Made by a program: the position numbers and the translations under genes
Shown: positions 46,847 through 57,517 of the stretch, one piece after another
Position numbering within the stretch: position 1 is the first letter of the stretch
Layout of the letters: each line of letters begins with the position of its first letter
The notes under the pieces: model-generated
What the model was told of the DNA's origin: nothing
Seen by the model: the letters and a program-made list of their open reading frames with translations, nothing else
The model's database searches: none
NCBI RefSeq assembly: GCF_030694575.1
Contig: NZ_JAUYUS010000094.1
Span: 48,451 to 112,450, forward strand
Source: Parvibaculum sp.
GTDB taxonomy: Bacteria; Pseudomonadota; Alphaproteobacteria; Parvibaculales; Parvibaculaceae
DNA: 64,000 nt
Direction of reading: 5' to 3'

Positions 46847-47965
46847 CTACACCCGCATCGGCATCAGCACGTAGATCGCCAGGCCGTCCTCGCTGTCGCG
46901 GACGAGCGTGGGCGAACCGGAATCGGCGAAGGCGAAGGTCGCCTCGGCGCCGTCGAGCTGGCCGGTGATATCGAGCAGGTAGCGCGCATTGAAGCCGATT
47001 TCGATCGGAGAGTTCGAATAGGAAACCGAAAGCTCTTCCGTGGCGCTGCCCGAATCCGGATTGGTTACGGAAAGCGTGAGCTTGCCTTCCTCGATATTGA
47101 GCTTCACCGCGCGCGATTTCTCGGTGGAGATGGTGGAGACGCGATCCACAGCCTCGGCGAAACGCTTGCCGTCCACCTGCAGCGTCTTGTCGTTGCCGAC
47201 GGGAATGACGCGGCCGTAATCGGGGAAGGTGCCGTCGATCAGCTTCGAGGTGAGCACGATGCCGCCGAATTCGAAACGGATCTTCGTTTCCGATACACCG
47301 ACCGAGAGCGTGCCGCTGTTGCCTTCGAGAAGCTTCTGCAATTCGAGCACGGTCTTGCGCGGCACGATGACGCCCGGCATTCCGCTCGCGCCTTCGGGCA
47401 GGTCGTGATCGACCTGGGCGAGGCGGTGACCGTCGGTGGCGACGGCGCGCAGGGATTTCTGCTTGCCGCCTTCCACCGCGTGGAAATAGATGCCGTTCAG
47501 GTAGTAGCGCGTCTCCTCCATGGAGATCGCGAAGCGGGTCTTGTCGATGAGGCGGCGCATGGCTTCCGCCGGCAGCTCGAAGCGATGCGGCAGCGACCCC
47601 GCCGCCATGACCGGAAAATCTTCCTGCGGCAGCGACTGGAGCGCGAAGCGCGAGCGGCCCGCCGTCAGTTGCAGGCGGCCTTCATCGGCGCCGGTGGAGA
47701 GCTCGACCTGCGCGCCTTCGGGCAATTTGCGCACGATGTCGTAGAGCGTGTGGGCGGATGCCGTCGTCGCGCCGGGCTGGGCCACATCCGCGTCGATCGC
47801 CTCCACGACCTCAATGTCGAGATCGGTTGCCGTCAGGCTCAACTGACCGTCCTCGGCCTTGATGAGGACGTTGGAGAGAATGGGAATGGTGTTCCGGCGC
47901 TCGACGACCGACTGCACATGGTTGAGAGACTTGAGCAGCGCGCCCCTTTCGATCGTGATCTTCAT
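46847..47965 (-). CDS. dnaN: DNA polymerase III sliding clamp (beta subunit)
   Basis: A 372-residue protein in three repeated clamp domains. It begins MKITIERGALLKSL and ends with the conserved IYVLMPMRV. It encircles DNA and tethers polymerase III. It belongs to the dnaA-dnaN-recF block typical of bacterial origins. Confidence 0.97.
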   Translation of the reverse strand: MKITIERGALLKSLNHVQSVVERRNTIPILSNVLIKAEDGQLSLTATDLDIEVVEAIDADVAQPGATTASAHTLYDIVRKLPEGAQVELSTGADEGRLQLTAGRSRFALQSLPQEDFPVMAAGSLPHRFELPAEAMRRLIDKTRFAISMEETRYYLNGIYFHAVEGGKQKSLRAVATDGHRLAQVDHDLPEGASGMPGVIVPRKTVLELQKLLEGNSGTLSVGVSETKIRFEFGGIVLTSKLIDGTFPDYGRVIPVGNDKTLQVDGKRFAEAVDRVSTISTEKSRAVKLNIEEGKLTLSVTNPDSGSATEELSVSYSNSPIEIGFNARYLLDITGQLDGAEATFAFADSGSPTLVRDSEDGLAIYVLMPMRV

Positions 47966-48377
47966 GGTCTCTCTTCAGTCCCCCGGTTTGGGCGTGGCTT
48001 CCGATGGCGCGGACGTTCAGCACCGCGCCTTGGTTTTCCTGCGATTTCGAACGGTGCCGACCCCTTCCCGAGACGCTTCGATGCAGCGTATCCGGGGTGT
48101 GGCGCGGCCTTGGCAGACGCGCCGTTTTCCTCTGATACCACTGCGAATGGGGATCGGATCGCTGCACGACCGGGCGCTTGAACCGTCCGGTCCAAACCCC
48201 TTGCCGGGCACGTTCCGGCAGATGCCGGAATTCCGCGGAAATTCGCGACCGGAGTATATCAGATCGTTTGCACGATGCACGTTTTTCCAAGGAATCCGGG
48301 CCGAATCCGGCCGCGGTCCACGGCCGATCAACCCCATGATTCGCAAGGGCTTTTCCGAACGCTGCCCGGCGGGCCGC
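47966..48377. other. 412-bp gene-free region between dnaA and dnaN
   Basis: No coding sequence is supported. The region should contain the dnaN promoter, but I see no clear hexamer pair. I see no DnaA box (TTATNCACA) here on either strand. Confidence 0.55.
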
Positions 48378-49811
48378 TCAGTTGGGCCCGTGGCCGCCTT
48401 CCAGCATGCGCCGGAGCAGATCGACGTCCTCCTCGATGCCGGAATCGGCCTGCCGGAGTTCGTCGATCTTGCGGACGGCATGGATGACCGTGGTGTGGTC
48501 GCGGCCACCGAACTTGCGGCCGATCTCGGGCAGCGAGCGGGTGGTGAGCTGCTTCGACAGATACATGGCGACCTGGCGCGGACGCGCGACGGCGCGGGCG
48601 CGGCGGGCGGACAACATGTCCGCCAGGCGGACGTTGTAGTACTCCGCGACGCGGCGCTGGATTTCCTCGATCGTGATCTTGCGGTCGTTGGAGCGCAGCA
48701 GGTCGCGCAGCACTTCCTGCGTCATCTCCGGCGTGATCGGACGGCCGACGAGCGAGGCATAGGCGACGACGCGCTTCAGGGCGCCCTCAAGCTCGCGCAC
48801 ATTGGAGACGATGCGGTGGGCGAGAAATTCGAGCACGCCCGGCGGAATGGCGACGGGGCCGTTCCTCAGCATCATTTCCTCGGCCTTCGCCTGAAGAATG
48901 CCGAGACGCAATTCGTAATCGGTCGGGTGGATGTCGGCGGCGAGGCCCCAGCCGAGACGCGAACGGATGCGCTCCTCGATGCCTTCGAGATCGGAAGGCG
49001 AGCGGTCGGCGGAGATGATGACCTGACGGTTATGGTCGATCAACGCGTTGAAGGTGTGGAAGAATTCTTCCTGCGTCGAATCCTTGCCGGAGATGAACTG
49101 CACGTCGTCGATCATCAGCACGTCGACGGAGCGGAACTGCTGCTTGAAGGCCATCGTGTCCTTGAAGCGCAGGGCCCGCACGAACTGGTACATGAATTTT
49201 TCGGCGGAAAGATAGAGCACCTTGCGCTCGGGATGGCGCTTGCGGATTTCCCAGGCGATGGCGTGCATCAGATGCGTCTTGCCGAGGCCGACGCCGCCAT
49301 AAAGGAAAAGCGGATTGAAAGTGACGTCGGTCGCTTCCGCCACGCGCCTTGCGGCGGCATGGGCGAGTTCGTTCGATTTGCCGACGACGAAAGCCTCGAA
49401 GGTGAAACGCGGATCGAGAGGCGCGCCGACGCCCGCATCCTCGAAACCGTGCGGCACGGCATTGGCCAGCGTATCGGGACGGGCGGCAGCCGGAGACGGC
49501 GCGGGCGCGGCTTCCTCCGCCGGTGCGCTGTCGGCCGCGGGGGCCGCATTTTCTTCCGGCCTGACTTCAGCGCTCACCAGAACGTCGACGCGGCAGAAGT
49601 CCGCGTCTTCGTCGGCCCAGAGCTTCGCAAGACGATCGGCATAATGCGACACGATCCAGTTGCGGATGAAGCGCGTCGGCACGGCGAGCATGACGCGGCC
49701 ATCGGCAACGCCGTTCAGCTCGACCTGCTTGAACCAGCTGTTGAACGTGGCCTCTCCGAGTTCCGCCTGAAGGCGCGCGCGCACGCGACGCCACTGATCC
49801 GCAAGGCTCAT
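48378..49811 (-). CDS. dnaA: Chromosomal replication initiator DnaA
   Basis: A 477-residue AAA+ initiator. Domain I begins [21 protein letters not shown]. The ATPase has Walker [17 protein letters not shown] and Walker [12 protein letters not shown]. Domain IV ends with the DnaA-box reader [19 protein letters not shown] at 49811 is chosen; an upstream ATG at 49913 has a better ribosome site (GAGGAA) but would add 34 residues with poor GC3 codon use. Confidence 0.95.
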   Translation of the reverse strand: MSLADQWRRVRARLQAELGEATFNSWFKQVELNGVADGRVMLAVPTRFIRNWIVSHYADRLAKLWADEDADFCRVDVLVSAEVRPEENAAPAADSAPAEEAAPAPSPAAARPDTLANAVPHGFEDAGVGAPLDPRFTFEAFVVGKSNELAHAAARRVAEATDVTFNPLFLYGGVGLGKTHLMHAIAWEIRKRHPERKVLYLSAEKFMYQFVRALRFKDTMAFKQQFRSVDVLMIDDVQFISGKDSTQEEFFHTFNALIDHNRQVIISADRSPSDLEGIEERIRSRLGWGLAADIHPTDYELRLGILQAKAEEMMLRNGPVAIPPGVLEFLAHRIVSNVRELEGALKRVVAYASLVGRPITPEMTQEVLRDLLRSNDRKITIEEIQRRVAEYYNVRLADMLSARRARAVARPRQVAMYLSKQLTTRSLPEIGRKFGGRDHTTVIHAVRKIDELRQADSGIEEDVDLLRRMLEGGHGPN

Positions 49812-50037
49812 CGCTGTACCCCGCCGCCGGTCGCCTGCGAGATGGGCTTCGTCCGAGAGCCGCGAAGCTTCCGCGATATCCTGCGACCGCCTTTCAGCCG
49901 GAGATGGCGCCATGTCTTCCTCGTCCAAAACTTCATGCCTCAATTTGCCCGGGCCCTGAAAAGGCACCGCGGGCAGCCCATGCGCTGCGGGCGCCGCCGC
50001 CCGTATCGCCGTCTTGTATCCGGGCGCTTGCCCGCCC

Positions 50038-50514
50038 CTACGACTGAACCCAGGGAAGCGCCGCCGCTTTCCATCCGTTGCGGCCGCCACGATGCCGGCC
50101 GCCGTCCAGGTCGCCCTCAAATCCGCCAACAATGTTGAAACACTGACCGAAACCCGCCGCCGTCATGGCGATGGCCGCGGCGCGGCTTCGCGCGCCCGAG
50201 CGGCACAGAAAGAAAACAGGCGCCTGCTTGCGCGCCGCGCCCAGCGCGCCCGCCAGGTCCGCCGCGAAGCCGGGATTGAGCGCCATCGCCGGAAACTGCT
50301 GCCACTCCATCAACACCGGCTCCTTGCCCGCGCCGGAAAGATCCGGCAGCCCGACAAAGGACCATTCGGCGCGGGTACGCACATCGACCAGCGCCGCCTC
50401 GGGATTGCTCTGGAGAACGCGCCAGGCCTCTTCAGGCGCCACGTCGCCCGCGTAATTGTCCGGACGAGCCCCGATCACTTCCGGCACAGCGTCACCCTCC
50501 GCCTTGTCCGACAT
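50038..50514 (-). CDS. Rhodanese-domain protein
   Basis: A 158-residue single rhodanese domain. The active Cys loop is [10 protein letters not shown] and the fold start is [11 protein letters not shown]. It probably transfers sulfane sulfur. It lies between the origin candidate and dnaA, and the C-terminal tail is Gly/Arg-rich. Confidence 0.87.
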   Translation of the reverse strand: MSDKAEGDAVPEVIGARPDNYAGDVAPEEAWRVLQSNPEAALVDVRTRAEWSFVGLPDLSGAGKEPVLMEWQQFPAMALNPGFAADLAGALGAARKQAPVFFLCRSGARSRAAAIAMTAAGFGQCFNIVGGFEGDLDGGRHRGGRNGWKAAALPWVQS

Positions 50515-50687
50515 GAATGCCCCCGCCGCTCCCGATCACCCTTACCCCAGACCGATCGCTTCCGATCGTCGCCCGCACCCCTGCAGGCTCTCGGGCATAC
50601 CTCGCCCACAGGGGTAATAATCGAATTACCCCGGCTCGTCACTCGCATTCTGTCTGGATACTTGTTTTTGCCTTGGAGGCGATAATC

Positions 50688-50729
50688 AATACTGTATTCA
50701 GTAAATATTTACTCAAAAAACACAGTATT
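50688..50729. repeat. Nested inverted repeats in the origin candidate
   Basis: Outer arms AATACTGT (50688) and ACAGTATT (50722) enclose a perfect 14-bp palindrome AGTAAATATTTACT (50700-50713). The whole block is AT-rich and could unwind easily or bind a regulator. Confidence 0.7.
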
Positions 50730-50983
50730 CATTGGCCCCTCCGAGGTTGTTAAACATACCGGCTGGGGCATGCCTAAGCAAGCGGAAGAATCGCTTTCGT
50801 CACAAAAATTTTGCCGTGTGTGACGTGCGTGCGCCGGTGCGCAACATGATGTGGTGACCGCAACGCACATATACATCGCTGCTGCCAAGTGCCGTCACAA
50901 ACGGACTCTTTTCCGTTTCCGCGATGCGCGCGGATGCGTGCGGCGCAACCAGTCTCGCGTTGAAACATACATGGAAAAAGAAA

Positions 50984-51010
50984 AAACCCGCGAAGTGCGT
51001 TCGCGGGTTT
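50984..51010 (-). terminator. Terminator of rpsT
   Basis: Arms AAACCCGCGAA and TTCGCGGGTTT around a 5-base loop. On the minus strand it is followed by six T in a row, 62 bp after the rpsT stop. Confidence 0.88.
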
Positions 51011-51071
51011 CGGTTTTGCCGATTCAGGAACGGCGCCTGCACAAAATCATGCAGCGGCCGAGAAGTGCCTG

Positions 51072-51335
51072 TTACGCAAGCGACTTAACGCGCTGCGTGA
51101 AACGCGACACCTTGCGCGAGGCTGTGTTCTTGTGGATCACACCCTTCTGCGCGGCACGCATGATCTCCGGCTGGGCGGCACGAAGCGCCGTCTCCGCCGC
51201 GGACTTGTCGCCGCTCGCGATCGCTTCCTCGACATTGCGGCAGAAAGTGCGCATGCGGCTGCGGCGGTCCTTGTTGACTGCCGTCTTCTTTGCAATCACG
51301 CGGATTGCCTTCTTTGCGGACTTCGTGTTCGCCAT
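51072..51335 (-). CDS. rpsT: 30S ribosomal protein S20
   Basis: An 87-residue basic protein that binds 16S rRNA. It begins [17 protein letters not shown] and ends [11 protein letters not shown], typical of S20. It has its own promoter (51453-51481) and terminator (50984-51010), so it is a single-gene transcript. Confidence 0.97.
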   Translation of the reverse strand: MANTKSAKKAIRVIAKKTAVNKDRRSRMRTFCRNVEEAIASGDKSAAETALRAAQPEIMRAAQKGVIHKNTASRKVSRFTQRVKSLA

Positions 51336-51452
51336 CGATCTTCGGACCTTTGTCAGCGCGGCGCATGGAGCAAGTCCAGAGGTGCCGGCGGAAATCTGTT
51401 GTAAGAAAAGGCGGCCCGCGCGAAAACGCGAGCCGACCCCTCGAAAGCGGGC

Positions 51453-51481
51453 GTTATACGCGCCCCTCCCCCTTTCGTCAA
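51453..51481 (-). promoter_or_regulatory. Promoter of rpsT
   Basis: On the minus strand TTGACG (51481-51476), a 17-bp spacer and TATAAC (51458-51453). It predicts a 5' leader of about 110 nt that can fold into a GC-rich hairpin. Such a leader could serve S20 autoregulation. Confidence 0.78.
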
Positions 51482-51547
51482 CCGGCGAAAAAGCCTGAAA
51501 AACCGGGCCAAAAAGGGCCGTCCGGCGCCCTTTTCCGGTACTCCCGA

Positions 51548-52324
51548 TCAGCGGTTGCGGAACTGGGGACTGCGCTTCTCCACAAAGGCGGCCATGCCTT
51601 CCGTCTGGTCGTCGGTCGCGAACATGGAATGGAACAGGCGGCGCTCGAAGCGGACCCCTTCCGAAAGGGTGGTTTCGTAGGCGCGGTTGACGCTCTCCTT
51701 GGTCATCATGGCGATGGGGAGCGACATGCCCGCCACCGTCTGCGCGACCTTCAGCACTTCGTCCATGAGTTCGCCCGCAGGCACCACGCGGCTGACGAGC
51801 CCGGAGCGCTCCGCCTCCTCCGCGTCCATCATGCGGCCGGTGAGGCACATTTCCATCGCCTTCGACTTGCCGACGAAGCGGGTGAGGCGCTGCGTGCCGC
51901 CCGCGCCCGGCATGACGCCGAGCTTGATCTCGGGCTGGCCGAATTTCGCATTGTCGCCGGCGATGATGAAATCGCACATCATGGCGAGCTCGCAGCCACC
52001 GCCCAGCGCGTAACCCGCGACCGCCGCGATGACCGGCTTGCGGCAGCGCGTGGCGCGTTCCCAGTTCGCGGTGATGAAGTCTTCCTTGTAGACGTCCATG
52101 TAGGATTTCGGCTGCATCTCCTTGATGTCCGCGCCGGCGGCGAAAGCCTTCTGCGAGCCGGTGATGACGATGCAGTGAACATCGTCATCCGCCTCGTATT
52201 CGTCGAGCGCGAGCGTCAGTTCGTCCATCAGGGCCTTGTTGAGCGCGTTGAGCGCGTCCGGGCGGTTCAGCGTGACGATGCCGACGGCGCCTTTCTTTTC
52301 GACCAGAATGTTCTGGTAGGCCAT
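51548..52324 (-). CDS. Enoyl-CoA hydratase
   Basis: A 258-residue crotonase-fold enzyme of fatty acid beta-oxidation. The oxyanion-hole regions [11 protein letters not shown] and [12 protein letters not shown] are intact. The catalytic glutamates in GCELAMMC and [14 protein letters not shown] match short-chain enoyl-CoA hydratases. The start is the ATG at 52324. It is a plausible partner in lipid use. Confidence 0.93.
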   Translation of the reverse strand: MAYQNILVEKKGAVGIVTLNRPDALNALNKALMDELTLALDEYEADDDVHCIVITGSQKAFAAGADIKEMQPKSYMDVYKEDFITANWERATRCRKPVIAAVAGYALGGGCELAMMCDFIIAGDNAKFGQPEIKLGVMPGAGGTQRLTRFVGKSKAMEMCLTGRMMDAEEAERSGLVSRVVPAGELMDEVLKVAQTVAGMSLPIAMMTKESVNRAYETTLSEGVRFERRLFHSMFATDDQTEGMAAFVEKRSPQFRNR

Positions 52325-52400
52325 GACTGTCTCCTTTTTGCGGGTATGCGATTGTGCGATGCGCGCCCCTTGCGCGCGAGAAAGCGTTGAGGCGCCGCGA

Positions 52401-52790
52401 TTATTCAGGTTCGATCGAGAAGCGCACCTCGGTATGCGTTTGCGAAACCGGCACGATCTGGAGTTCCAGGCGCTCGCCTTCGCGCCTGAACAACAGAAGG
52501 TCGCCGATGAGTTCCGCTTCCTCGGCACGCGTCCAGCCGAGTTGCGGCAGCGTCTCGGCATAAAAGGCGCGCACGGCGGAGGGCGGGACATCGCCTTCCG
52601 CGACGCTGCGCACGATGCGGCCCGTCGGCTTGTCGAAAACGATGCCACCGTCACCCGTCTCGGCAAGGCCGTCCATCAGCGGCATGTCCTCGACCGCATC
52701 GAGGAAGCCCGACGCGAAGGATGCGTGCAGCGGCGCGAATGACAGCGCGACGACCAGCGCTGCTGCGCCGAGGCGGGCGAGACTTGCCAT
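52401..52790 (-). CDS. Small secreted protein of unknown function
   Basis: A 129-residue protein with a signal peptide (about 1-26, ending SFASG). The body has a motif FDKPTGRIV, then a segment like [16 protein letters not shown]. The pattern (peptide, modified product, surface beta-strands) is seen in conserved alphaproteobacterial proteins of unknown role. GGGAGGA precedes the ATG at 52790, so this start is well supported. It follows mutM by 20 bp. Confidence 0.72.
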   Translation of the reverse strand: MASLARLGAAALVVALSFAPLHASFASGFLDAVEDMPLMDGLAETGDGGIVFDKPTGRIVRSVAEGDVPPSAVRAFYAETLPQLGWTRAEEAELIGDLLLFRREGERLELQIVPVSQTHTEVRFSIEPE

Positions 52791-52810
52791 GCCGATTTTC
52801 CTCCCGATGC

Positions 52811-53695
52811 CTATCGCTGACAGGCTGGACAATAGAACGTGGACCGCGCGGACTGCACGATGCGCTTCACGGTACCGCCGCAGTCCCGATTTGAACAGGG
52901 TTGGCCTTCGCGGTCGTAGACGGCGAATGTGTGCTGGAAGTAGCCGAGTTCGCCATCCGTATGCGCGTAGTCGCGCAGGGTGGAGCCGCCGGCGGCGATC
53001 GCATCGGTGAGGACGGAGCGGATCGCGGCGGCGAGACGCTCCGATCGTACCGCCCCCGCAACGGATGCGGCCTGGCGGTTGGGCGAGAGGCCGGCGCGGA
53101 AGAGCGCCTCGCAGACATAGATATTGCCGAGGCCCGCCACCGTGCGCTGGTCGAGCAATGCCGATTTGATGGGCGTGCGGCGGCCTTTCAGCCGTTCGGA
53201 GAGGGCGGCGGCGGAGAATTCATTGCCGAGAGGCTCGGGCCCCAGCGCGGCGAGGTGGCGGCTGGCGGCAAGGGCGTCCGAGCCCACGAGATCCATGAAG
53301 CCGAAGCGGCGGTGATCGGCATAGACGATGCGGGTTCCATCCTCCATGTCGAAGACGATGTGGTCGTGCGTCTCGCCGCCCGGCATGCCGAGATGGAAGA
53401 GGCCGGGGGCCGAACTGCCATCGGGCCCGTGGACCGTGAAGCGGCCCGACATGCCGAGATGCATGATGAGCACCTCCTCCTCGCCGCCGGGCGCGGCGGG
53501 TTCCATGTGGACGAGGATGTATTTCGCGCGCCGCTCCAGGCGGATGACGCGGCGGCCGGTGAGGCGTTCGGCGAAACGTTCCGGCAGCGGGAAGCGCAGG
53601 TCCGGGCGGCGCTGCGTCACATGCGCGATGCGGCGGCCTTCAAGCGCGGGGGCGAGGCCGCGGCGGACGGTTTCGACTTCCGGTAATTCGGGCAT
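52811..53695 (-). CDS. mutM: Formamidopyrimidine-DNA glycosylase
   Basis: A 294-residue bifunctional glycosylase/AP lyase removing 8-oxoguanine. The catalytic Pro1-Glu2 are in [13 protein letters not shown]. The C-terminal zinc finger has CSNRDC and FYCPACQR. The ATG at 53695 is needed for the Pro1 nucleophile; the longer open frame upstream is non-coding. Confidence 0.95.
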   Translation of the reverse strand: MPELPEVETVRRGLAPALEGRRIAHVTQRRPDLRFPLPERFAERLTGRRVIRLERRAKYILVHMEPAAPGGEEEVLIMHLGMSGRFTVHGPDGSSAPGLFHLGMPGGETHDHIVFDMEDGTRIVYADHRRFGFMDLVGSDALAASRHLAALGPEPLGNEFSAAALSERLKGRRTPIKSALLDQRTVAGLGNIYVCEALFRAGLSPNRQAASVAGAVRSERLAAAIRSVLTDAIAAGGSTLRDYAHTDGELGYFQHTFAVYDREGQPCSNRDCGGTVKRIVQSARSTFYCPACQR

Positions 53696-53762
53696 GGCGC
53701 TTTCGCTTCGGAACGGGGGATGAAAGTAGCGCCCCCAGCGGCGGCGCGCTATGGTCCCGCGC

Positions 53763-54548
53763 ATGAGCGCAGATGCGAAAAAACAGGAGCCCGGCGCGGG
53801 CGGCGAGACCCATTTCGGGTTCCGTACCGTCCGCGAGGAGGAGAAGGCGAAGCTCGTTCACTCTGTGTTCGAGCAGGTGGCGAGCCGCTACGACCTGATG
53901 AACGATCTCATGTCGGGCGGACTGCACCGGGCGTGGAAGCAGTCGATGATCGACTGGCTGAACCCGCCGCGCGGCGCCCGCCCCTTCCACCTGATCGACG
54001 TGGCGGGCGGGACAGGCGACATCGCCTTCCGGTTTCTCGAGCGCGCGGGCGCGGCCTCGCAGGTGACGGTCTGCGACATCAACGAACACATGCTGGGCGT
54101 TGGACAGGGACGCGCGGAAGCGAAGGCATTCGAGGGGCGCGTCGAGTTCGCCTGCGGCGACGCAGAGCGCCTGCCCTTCCCCGACAAATCCTTCGACGCC
54201 TATACGATCGCTTTCGGCATTCGCAACGTGACGCATGTGGACCAGGCGCTGCGCGAGGCTTACCGGGTACTGAAACCGGGCGGGCGCATTCTCTGCCTCG
54301 AATTCAGCCGCGTCGCCGTGCCGGGCATCGACGACATCTATGAGGCCTATTCATTCGCCGCCATCCCGCGCATGGGCAAATGGGTGACGGGCGACGACGC
54401 GCCTTATCAATATCTGGTGGAAAGCATTCGCCGCTTTCCCGACCAGGAAACATTCAAGCGCATGATCGGAGAAGCGGGTTTCGGCAATGTGAGCTACCGC
54501 AACCTGACCGGCGGCGTGGCCGCGCTCCATTCCGGCTGGCGTTTGTAA
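53763..54548 (+). CDS. ubiE: Ubiquinone/menaquinone methyltransferase UbiE
   Basis: A 261-residue SAM methyltransferase acting on the quinone ring in ubiquinone synthesis. SAM motif I is [15 protein letters not shown], the later region has [12 protein letters not shown], and the C-terminus [15 protein letters not shown] is diagnostic. It is divergent from mutM. ubiB starts 1 bp after its stop. Confidence 0.95.
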   Translation: MSADAKKQEPGAGGETHFGFRTVREEEKAKLVHSVFEQVASRYDLMNDLMSGGLHRAWKQSMIDWLNPPRGARPFHLIDVAGGTGDIAFRFLERAGAASQVTVCDINEHMLGVGQGRAEAKAFEGRVEFACGDAERLPFPDKSFDAYTIAFGIRNVTHVDQALREAYRVLKPGGRILCLEFSRVAVPGIDDIYEAYSFAAIPRMGKWVTGDDAPYQYLVESIRRFPDQETFKRMIGEAGFGNVSYRNLTGGVAALHSGWRL

Positions 54549-54549
54549 C

Positions 54550-56154
54550 ATGCTGCGCTCCTTTCGTTCCCTTGTGCGGCTGACGCGGGCGGCGCGCGTG
54601 CTCGGCAAGCACGACGCGCTGGTGCCGCTGGAACTGCGGGCGGAAATGCCGGGCATATTGCTGGCGCTGATGCCGCTGGCGAAAATCCGGCTGCCGTGGG
54701 AGCCCGCGCTGGAGGAAAAGAGCGAGGATGCGGGGGAGCGGCTTGCGACGGCGCTGGCGGCGCTCGGTCCCGCCTATATCAAGCTCGGGCAATTTCTGGC
54801 GACGCGGCCTGACCTGATCGGGCCGCGGCTCGCCGCCGATCTCAGTTCGCTGCAGGACAAGCTGCCGCCCTTTCCGATGGCGGAAGCGCGGCGGATCATC
54901 GAGGACGGGCTCGGCAAACCCGTCGACGAGCTGTTCAGCGCGTTGAGCGAGCCCATCGCGGCGGCATCGATCGCGCAGGTGCATCGCGCGCGCACGCAAC
55001 CGGAAGCGGCCTGGCCGGACGGGCGCGACGTCGCCGTGAAAGTGTTGCGGCCGGATGTGGAGCTTCGTTTCGCGGAAGACCTCGAAAGCTTCTTCTGGGT
55101 GGCGGAGCGGATCGAGCGGAACTACGCGCCGGCGCGCCGGCTCCGGCCCATCGAGGTCGTGCAGACGCTCGCCGACAGCGTGAAGCTGGAGATGGATCTC
55201 CGGCTCGAAGCGGCGGCGATGTCGGAGATGGCGGAAAACACCGCGAAGGATCCCGGCTTTCGCGTGCCGGTGATCGACTGGGAGCGGACGTCGCGGCGCG
55301 TCCTGACGATGGAATGGATCGACGGCATCGCCGCGTCGGATCGCGAGGCGCTGGTGGCGGCCGGGCACGACATGGGCCGGCTCGGCACGCTGGTGATCCA
55401 GTCGTTCCTCATGCATGCCATGCGCGACGGGTTCTTCCACGCGGACATGCATCAGGGAAACCTGTTCGTCGATGCGGATGGCCGGCTCGTCGCGGTCGAT
55501 TTCGGCATCATGGGCCGGATCGGTCCGAGCGAGCGGCGCTTTCTCGCCGAAATTCTCTACGGCATCGTCACGCGCGACTATACGCGCGTCGCCGAGATTC
55601 ATTTCGAGGCGGGCTATGTGCCCAGCACGAAGAGCATCCATGCCTTCGCACAGGCGCTGCGCGCGGTCGCGGAGCCGATCTTCGGGCGGCCCGCGCGGGA
55701 CGTGTCGATGGGGAAACTGCTGGCGCAGCTTTTCCAGGTGACCGAACAATTCGACATGAAGACGCGGCCGGAACTTCTGCTGCTGCAGAAGACCATGGTG
55801 GTGGTGGAAGGCGTCGCGCGGCATTTCGATCCCGATCACAACATCTGGGAGAGCGCGGAACCCGTTCTGAAGTCGTGGATGATCGAGCGGATGGCGCCGG
55901 AAACGCGGATCGAGGAAGCTGCGGCCGGCGCGATGCAGCTCGGCCGCATGATGAGCAACCTGCCCGACGTGCTGGACCGGGCCGAACGGACGGCGCGGCT
56001 GCTGGCCGAGAATGTCGACGAGGAGGGGGTGCGGATTCATCCCTCCTCCGCCGACGCCATTGCCCGCGCGCGGGAGCGGCAAGGCTATTCGCGGCCGCTG
56101 CTCTGGGCCGCTATCGGCGCCGTGGGTGCGCTGCTCCTTGCCAAGCTCTTCTGA
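54550..56154 (+). CDS. ubiB: Ubiquinone biosynthesis kinase-like protein UbiB
   Basis: A 534-residue ABC1/ADCK-type atypical kinase. It has KLGQFLATRPDL (KxGQ), the Ala-rich loop AAASIAQVHRA and the catalytic block DMHQGNLFVDADG and VDFGIMGR. C-terminal membrane helices close the protein. It supports ubiquinone synthesis, probably as an ATPase/lipid-extracting factor. It forms an operon with ubiE. Confidence 0.94.
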   Translation: MLRSFRSLVRLTRAARVLGKHDALVPLELRAEMPGILLALMPLAKIRLPWEPALEEKSEDAGERLATALAALGPAYIKLGQFLATRPDLIGPRLAADLSSLQDKLPPFPMAEARRIIEDGLGKPVDELFSALSEPIAAASIAQVHRARTQPEAAWPDGRDVAVKVLRPDVELRFAEDLESFFWVAERIERNYAPARRLRPIEVVQTLADSVKLEMDLRLEAAAMSEMAENTAKDPGFRVPVIDWERTSRRVLTMEWIDGIAASDREALVAAGHDMGRLGTLVIQSFLMHAMRDGFFHADMHQGNLFVDADGRLVAVDFGIMGRIGPSERRFLAEILYGIVTRDYTRVAEIHFEAGYVPSTKSIHAFAQALRAVAEPIFGRPARDVSMGKLLAQLFQVTEQFDMKTRPELLLLQKTMVVVEGVARHFDPDHNIWESAEPVLKSWMIERMAPETRIEEAAAGAMQLGRMMSNLPDVLDRAERTARLLAENVDEEGVRIHPSSADAIARARERQGYSRPLLWAAIGAVGALLLAKLF

Positions 56155-56196
56155 ATAAAGAGCTTTTTCATTTTATTTCCTGACTTTATACGTCGA

Positions 56197-56217
56197 ACGA
56201 TTTGATCTACAAATCGT
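56197..56217. promoter_or_regulatory. Palindrome upstream of coaBC (first)
   Basis: ACGATTTG, ATCTA, CAAATCGT, a perfect 8-bp-arm inverted repeat. No T-run follows, so it is less likely a terminator. It may be an operator in the ubiB-coaBC gap. Confidence 0.5.
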
Positions 56218-56221
56218 CGTC

Positions 56222-56241
56222 GTGAATATTTATATATTCAC
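56222..56241. promoter_or_regulatory. Palindrome upstream of coaBC (second)
   Basis: GTGAATAT, TTAT, ATATTCAC, a perfect 8-bp-arm inverted repeat, 32 bp before the coaBC start. The two palindromes lie 5 bp apart in an AT-rich stretch, suggesting regulator binding near the promoter. Confidence 0.55.
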
Positions 56242-56272
56242 ATGACAAGCGGCAAAACTTCGGGAGAGCGGT

Positions 56273-57517
56273 TTGAGCGAGAGCATCCTGAGCGGCAAGC
56301 GCGTGCTGCTGATTATCGGCGGCGGCATCGCGGCCTATAAATGCCTGGAGCTGATCCGCAGGCTCAAGGAGCGCGGCGCGAGCGTGCGGGGTGTGCTGAC
56401 GCAGGCGGCGCAGGAATTCGTGACGCCGCTTTCGGTGTCGAGCCTCACGGGCGACAAGGTCTATACCGATCTCTTCAGCCTGACCGACGAAGCGGAGATG
56501 GGGCACATCGAATTGTCGCGCGACGCGGACCTGCTGGTGGTCGCGCCCGCAACCGCCGACCTGATGGCGAAGATGGCGAACGGGATCGCCAACGATCTTG
56601 CCAGCACCGCGCTTCTCGCCACCGACAAGAAGGTGCTGATCGCGCCCGCGATGAATGTGCGGATGTGGACGCACCGCGCGACGCAAAGAAATTTCGAAAC
56701 GCTGCTGGCGGACGGCGTCGATTTCGTCGGACCGAACGAGGGCGACATGGCCTGCGGCGAATACGGGCCCGGACGCATGGCGGAGCCGGCGGAAATTCTT
56801 GCGGCCATCGAAGCGCATTTCGCGGAGCTTGCCTTTCCGAGCGGCGGGCCGCTGAAAGGCAAGCGCATTCTCGTTACATCCGGGCCGACGCATGAGCCTA
56901 TCGATCCGGTGCGCTATCTCGCCAATCGCTCTTCCGGCAAGCAGGGCTATGCGATTGCGCAGGCGGCGGCGCGGCTCGGCGCGGAAGTGATACTTGTTTC
57001 CGGTCCGACAAACCTGCCCGCACCGCCCGGCGTGACCATGAAGCGCGTGGAGACGGCGCGCGAAATGCTGAGCGCCTGCGAGGGATCGCTCCCCGCCGAC
57101 ATCGCGATCTGCGCGGCGGCCGTGGCCGACTGGCGGGTGGCGAGCGACGCGGAACAGAAGCTGAAGAAGCAGCCCGGCGAACAGGCGCCCGCGATCATGC
57201 TGGTCGAGAACCCCGACATTCTCGCGACGCTTTCCCATTTGCAGAAGAACCGCCCTGCCCTCGTCATCGGCTTTGCCGCCGAAACGGAAAAGGTGATCGA
57301 GCACGCGACGACGAAGCGGCAGCGCAAGGGCTGCGACTGGATCGTCGCGAACGACGTCTCGCCCGCGACCGGCGTGATGGGCGGCGATCTCAACACCGTG
57401 CATCTCATCACCGCGAACGGCAAGGAAGACTGGCCGCTGCTGCCGAAACAGGCCGTGGCCGAACGTCTGGTGCGCTGCATCGCCGATCATTTCTCTCCCG
57501 CAAAGGCCGCCAAATGA
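56273..57517 (+). CDS. coaBC: Bifunctional phosphopantothenoylcysteine decarboxylase/synthetase
   Basis: A 414-residue protein of coenzyme A synthesis. The N-terminal CoaC flavoprotein domain has [15 protein letters not shown] and the PAMNVRMW loop. The C-terminal CoaB domain begins near residue 195 with [28 protein letters not shown] sequence, of which the core is [11 protein letters not shown]. The start is a TTG at 56273 preceded by GGGAGAG. dut overlaps its stop by 4 bp. Confidence 0.93.
   Translation: MSESILSGKRVLLIIGGGIAAYKCLELIRRLKERGASVRGVLTQAAQEFVTPLSVSSLTGDKVYTDLFSLTDEAEMGHIELSRDADLLVVAPATADLMAKMANGIANDLASTALLATDKKVLIAPAMNVRMWTHRATQRNFETLLADGVDFVGPNEGDMACGEYGPGRMAEPAEILAAIEAHFAELAFPSGGPLKGKRILVTSGPTHEPIDPVRYLANRSSGKQGYAIAQAAARLGAEVILVSGPTNLPAPPGVTMKRVETAREMLSACEGSLPADIAICAAAVADWRVASDAEQKLKKQPGEQAPAIMLVENPDILATLSHLQKNRPALVIGFAAETEKVIEHATTKRQRKGCDWIVANDVSPATGVMGGDLNTVHLITANGKEDWPLLPKQAVAERLVRCIADHFSPAKAAK

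Larger units (their letters stand above)
50515..51071. other. 557-bp gene-free, AT-richer region; origin candidate
   Basis: Between the rhodanese/dnaA genes and rpsT. The stretch 50640-50730 is clearly AT-richer than the flanks and contains nested inverted repeats. GANTC sites are present. I see no exact TTATNCACA box, so the origin assignment rests on gene context (rpsT-dnaA-dnaN) and local composition. Confidence 0.4.

Noticed and set aside
47966..48377. Search for DnaA boxes between dnaN and dnaA
   Set aside because: No exact TTATNCACA was seen on either strand, so no origin was placed here.
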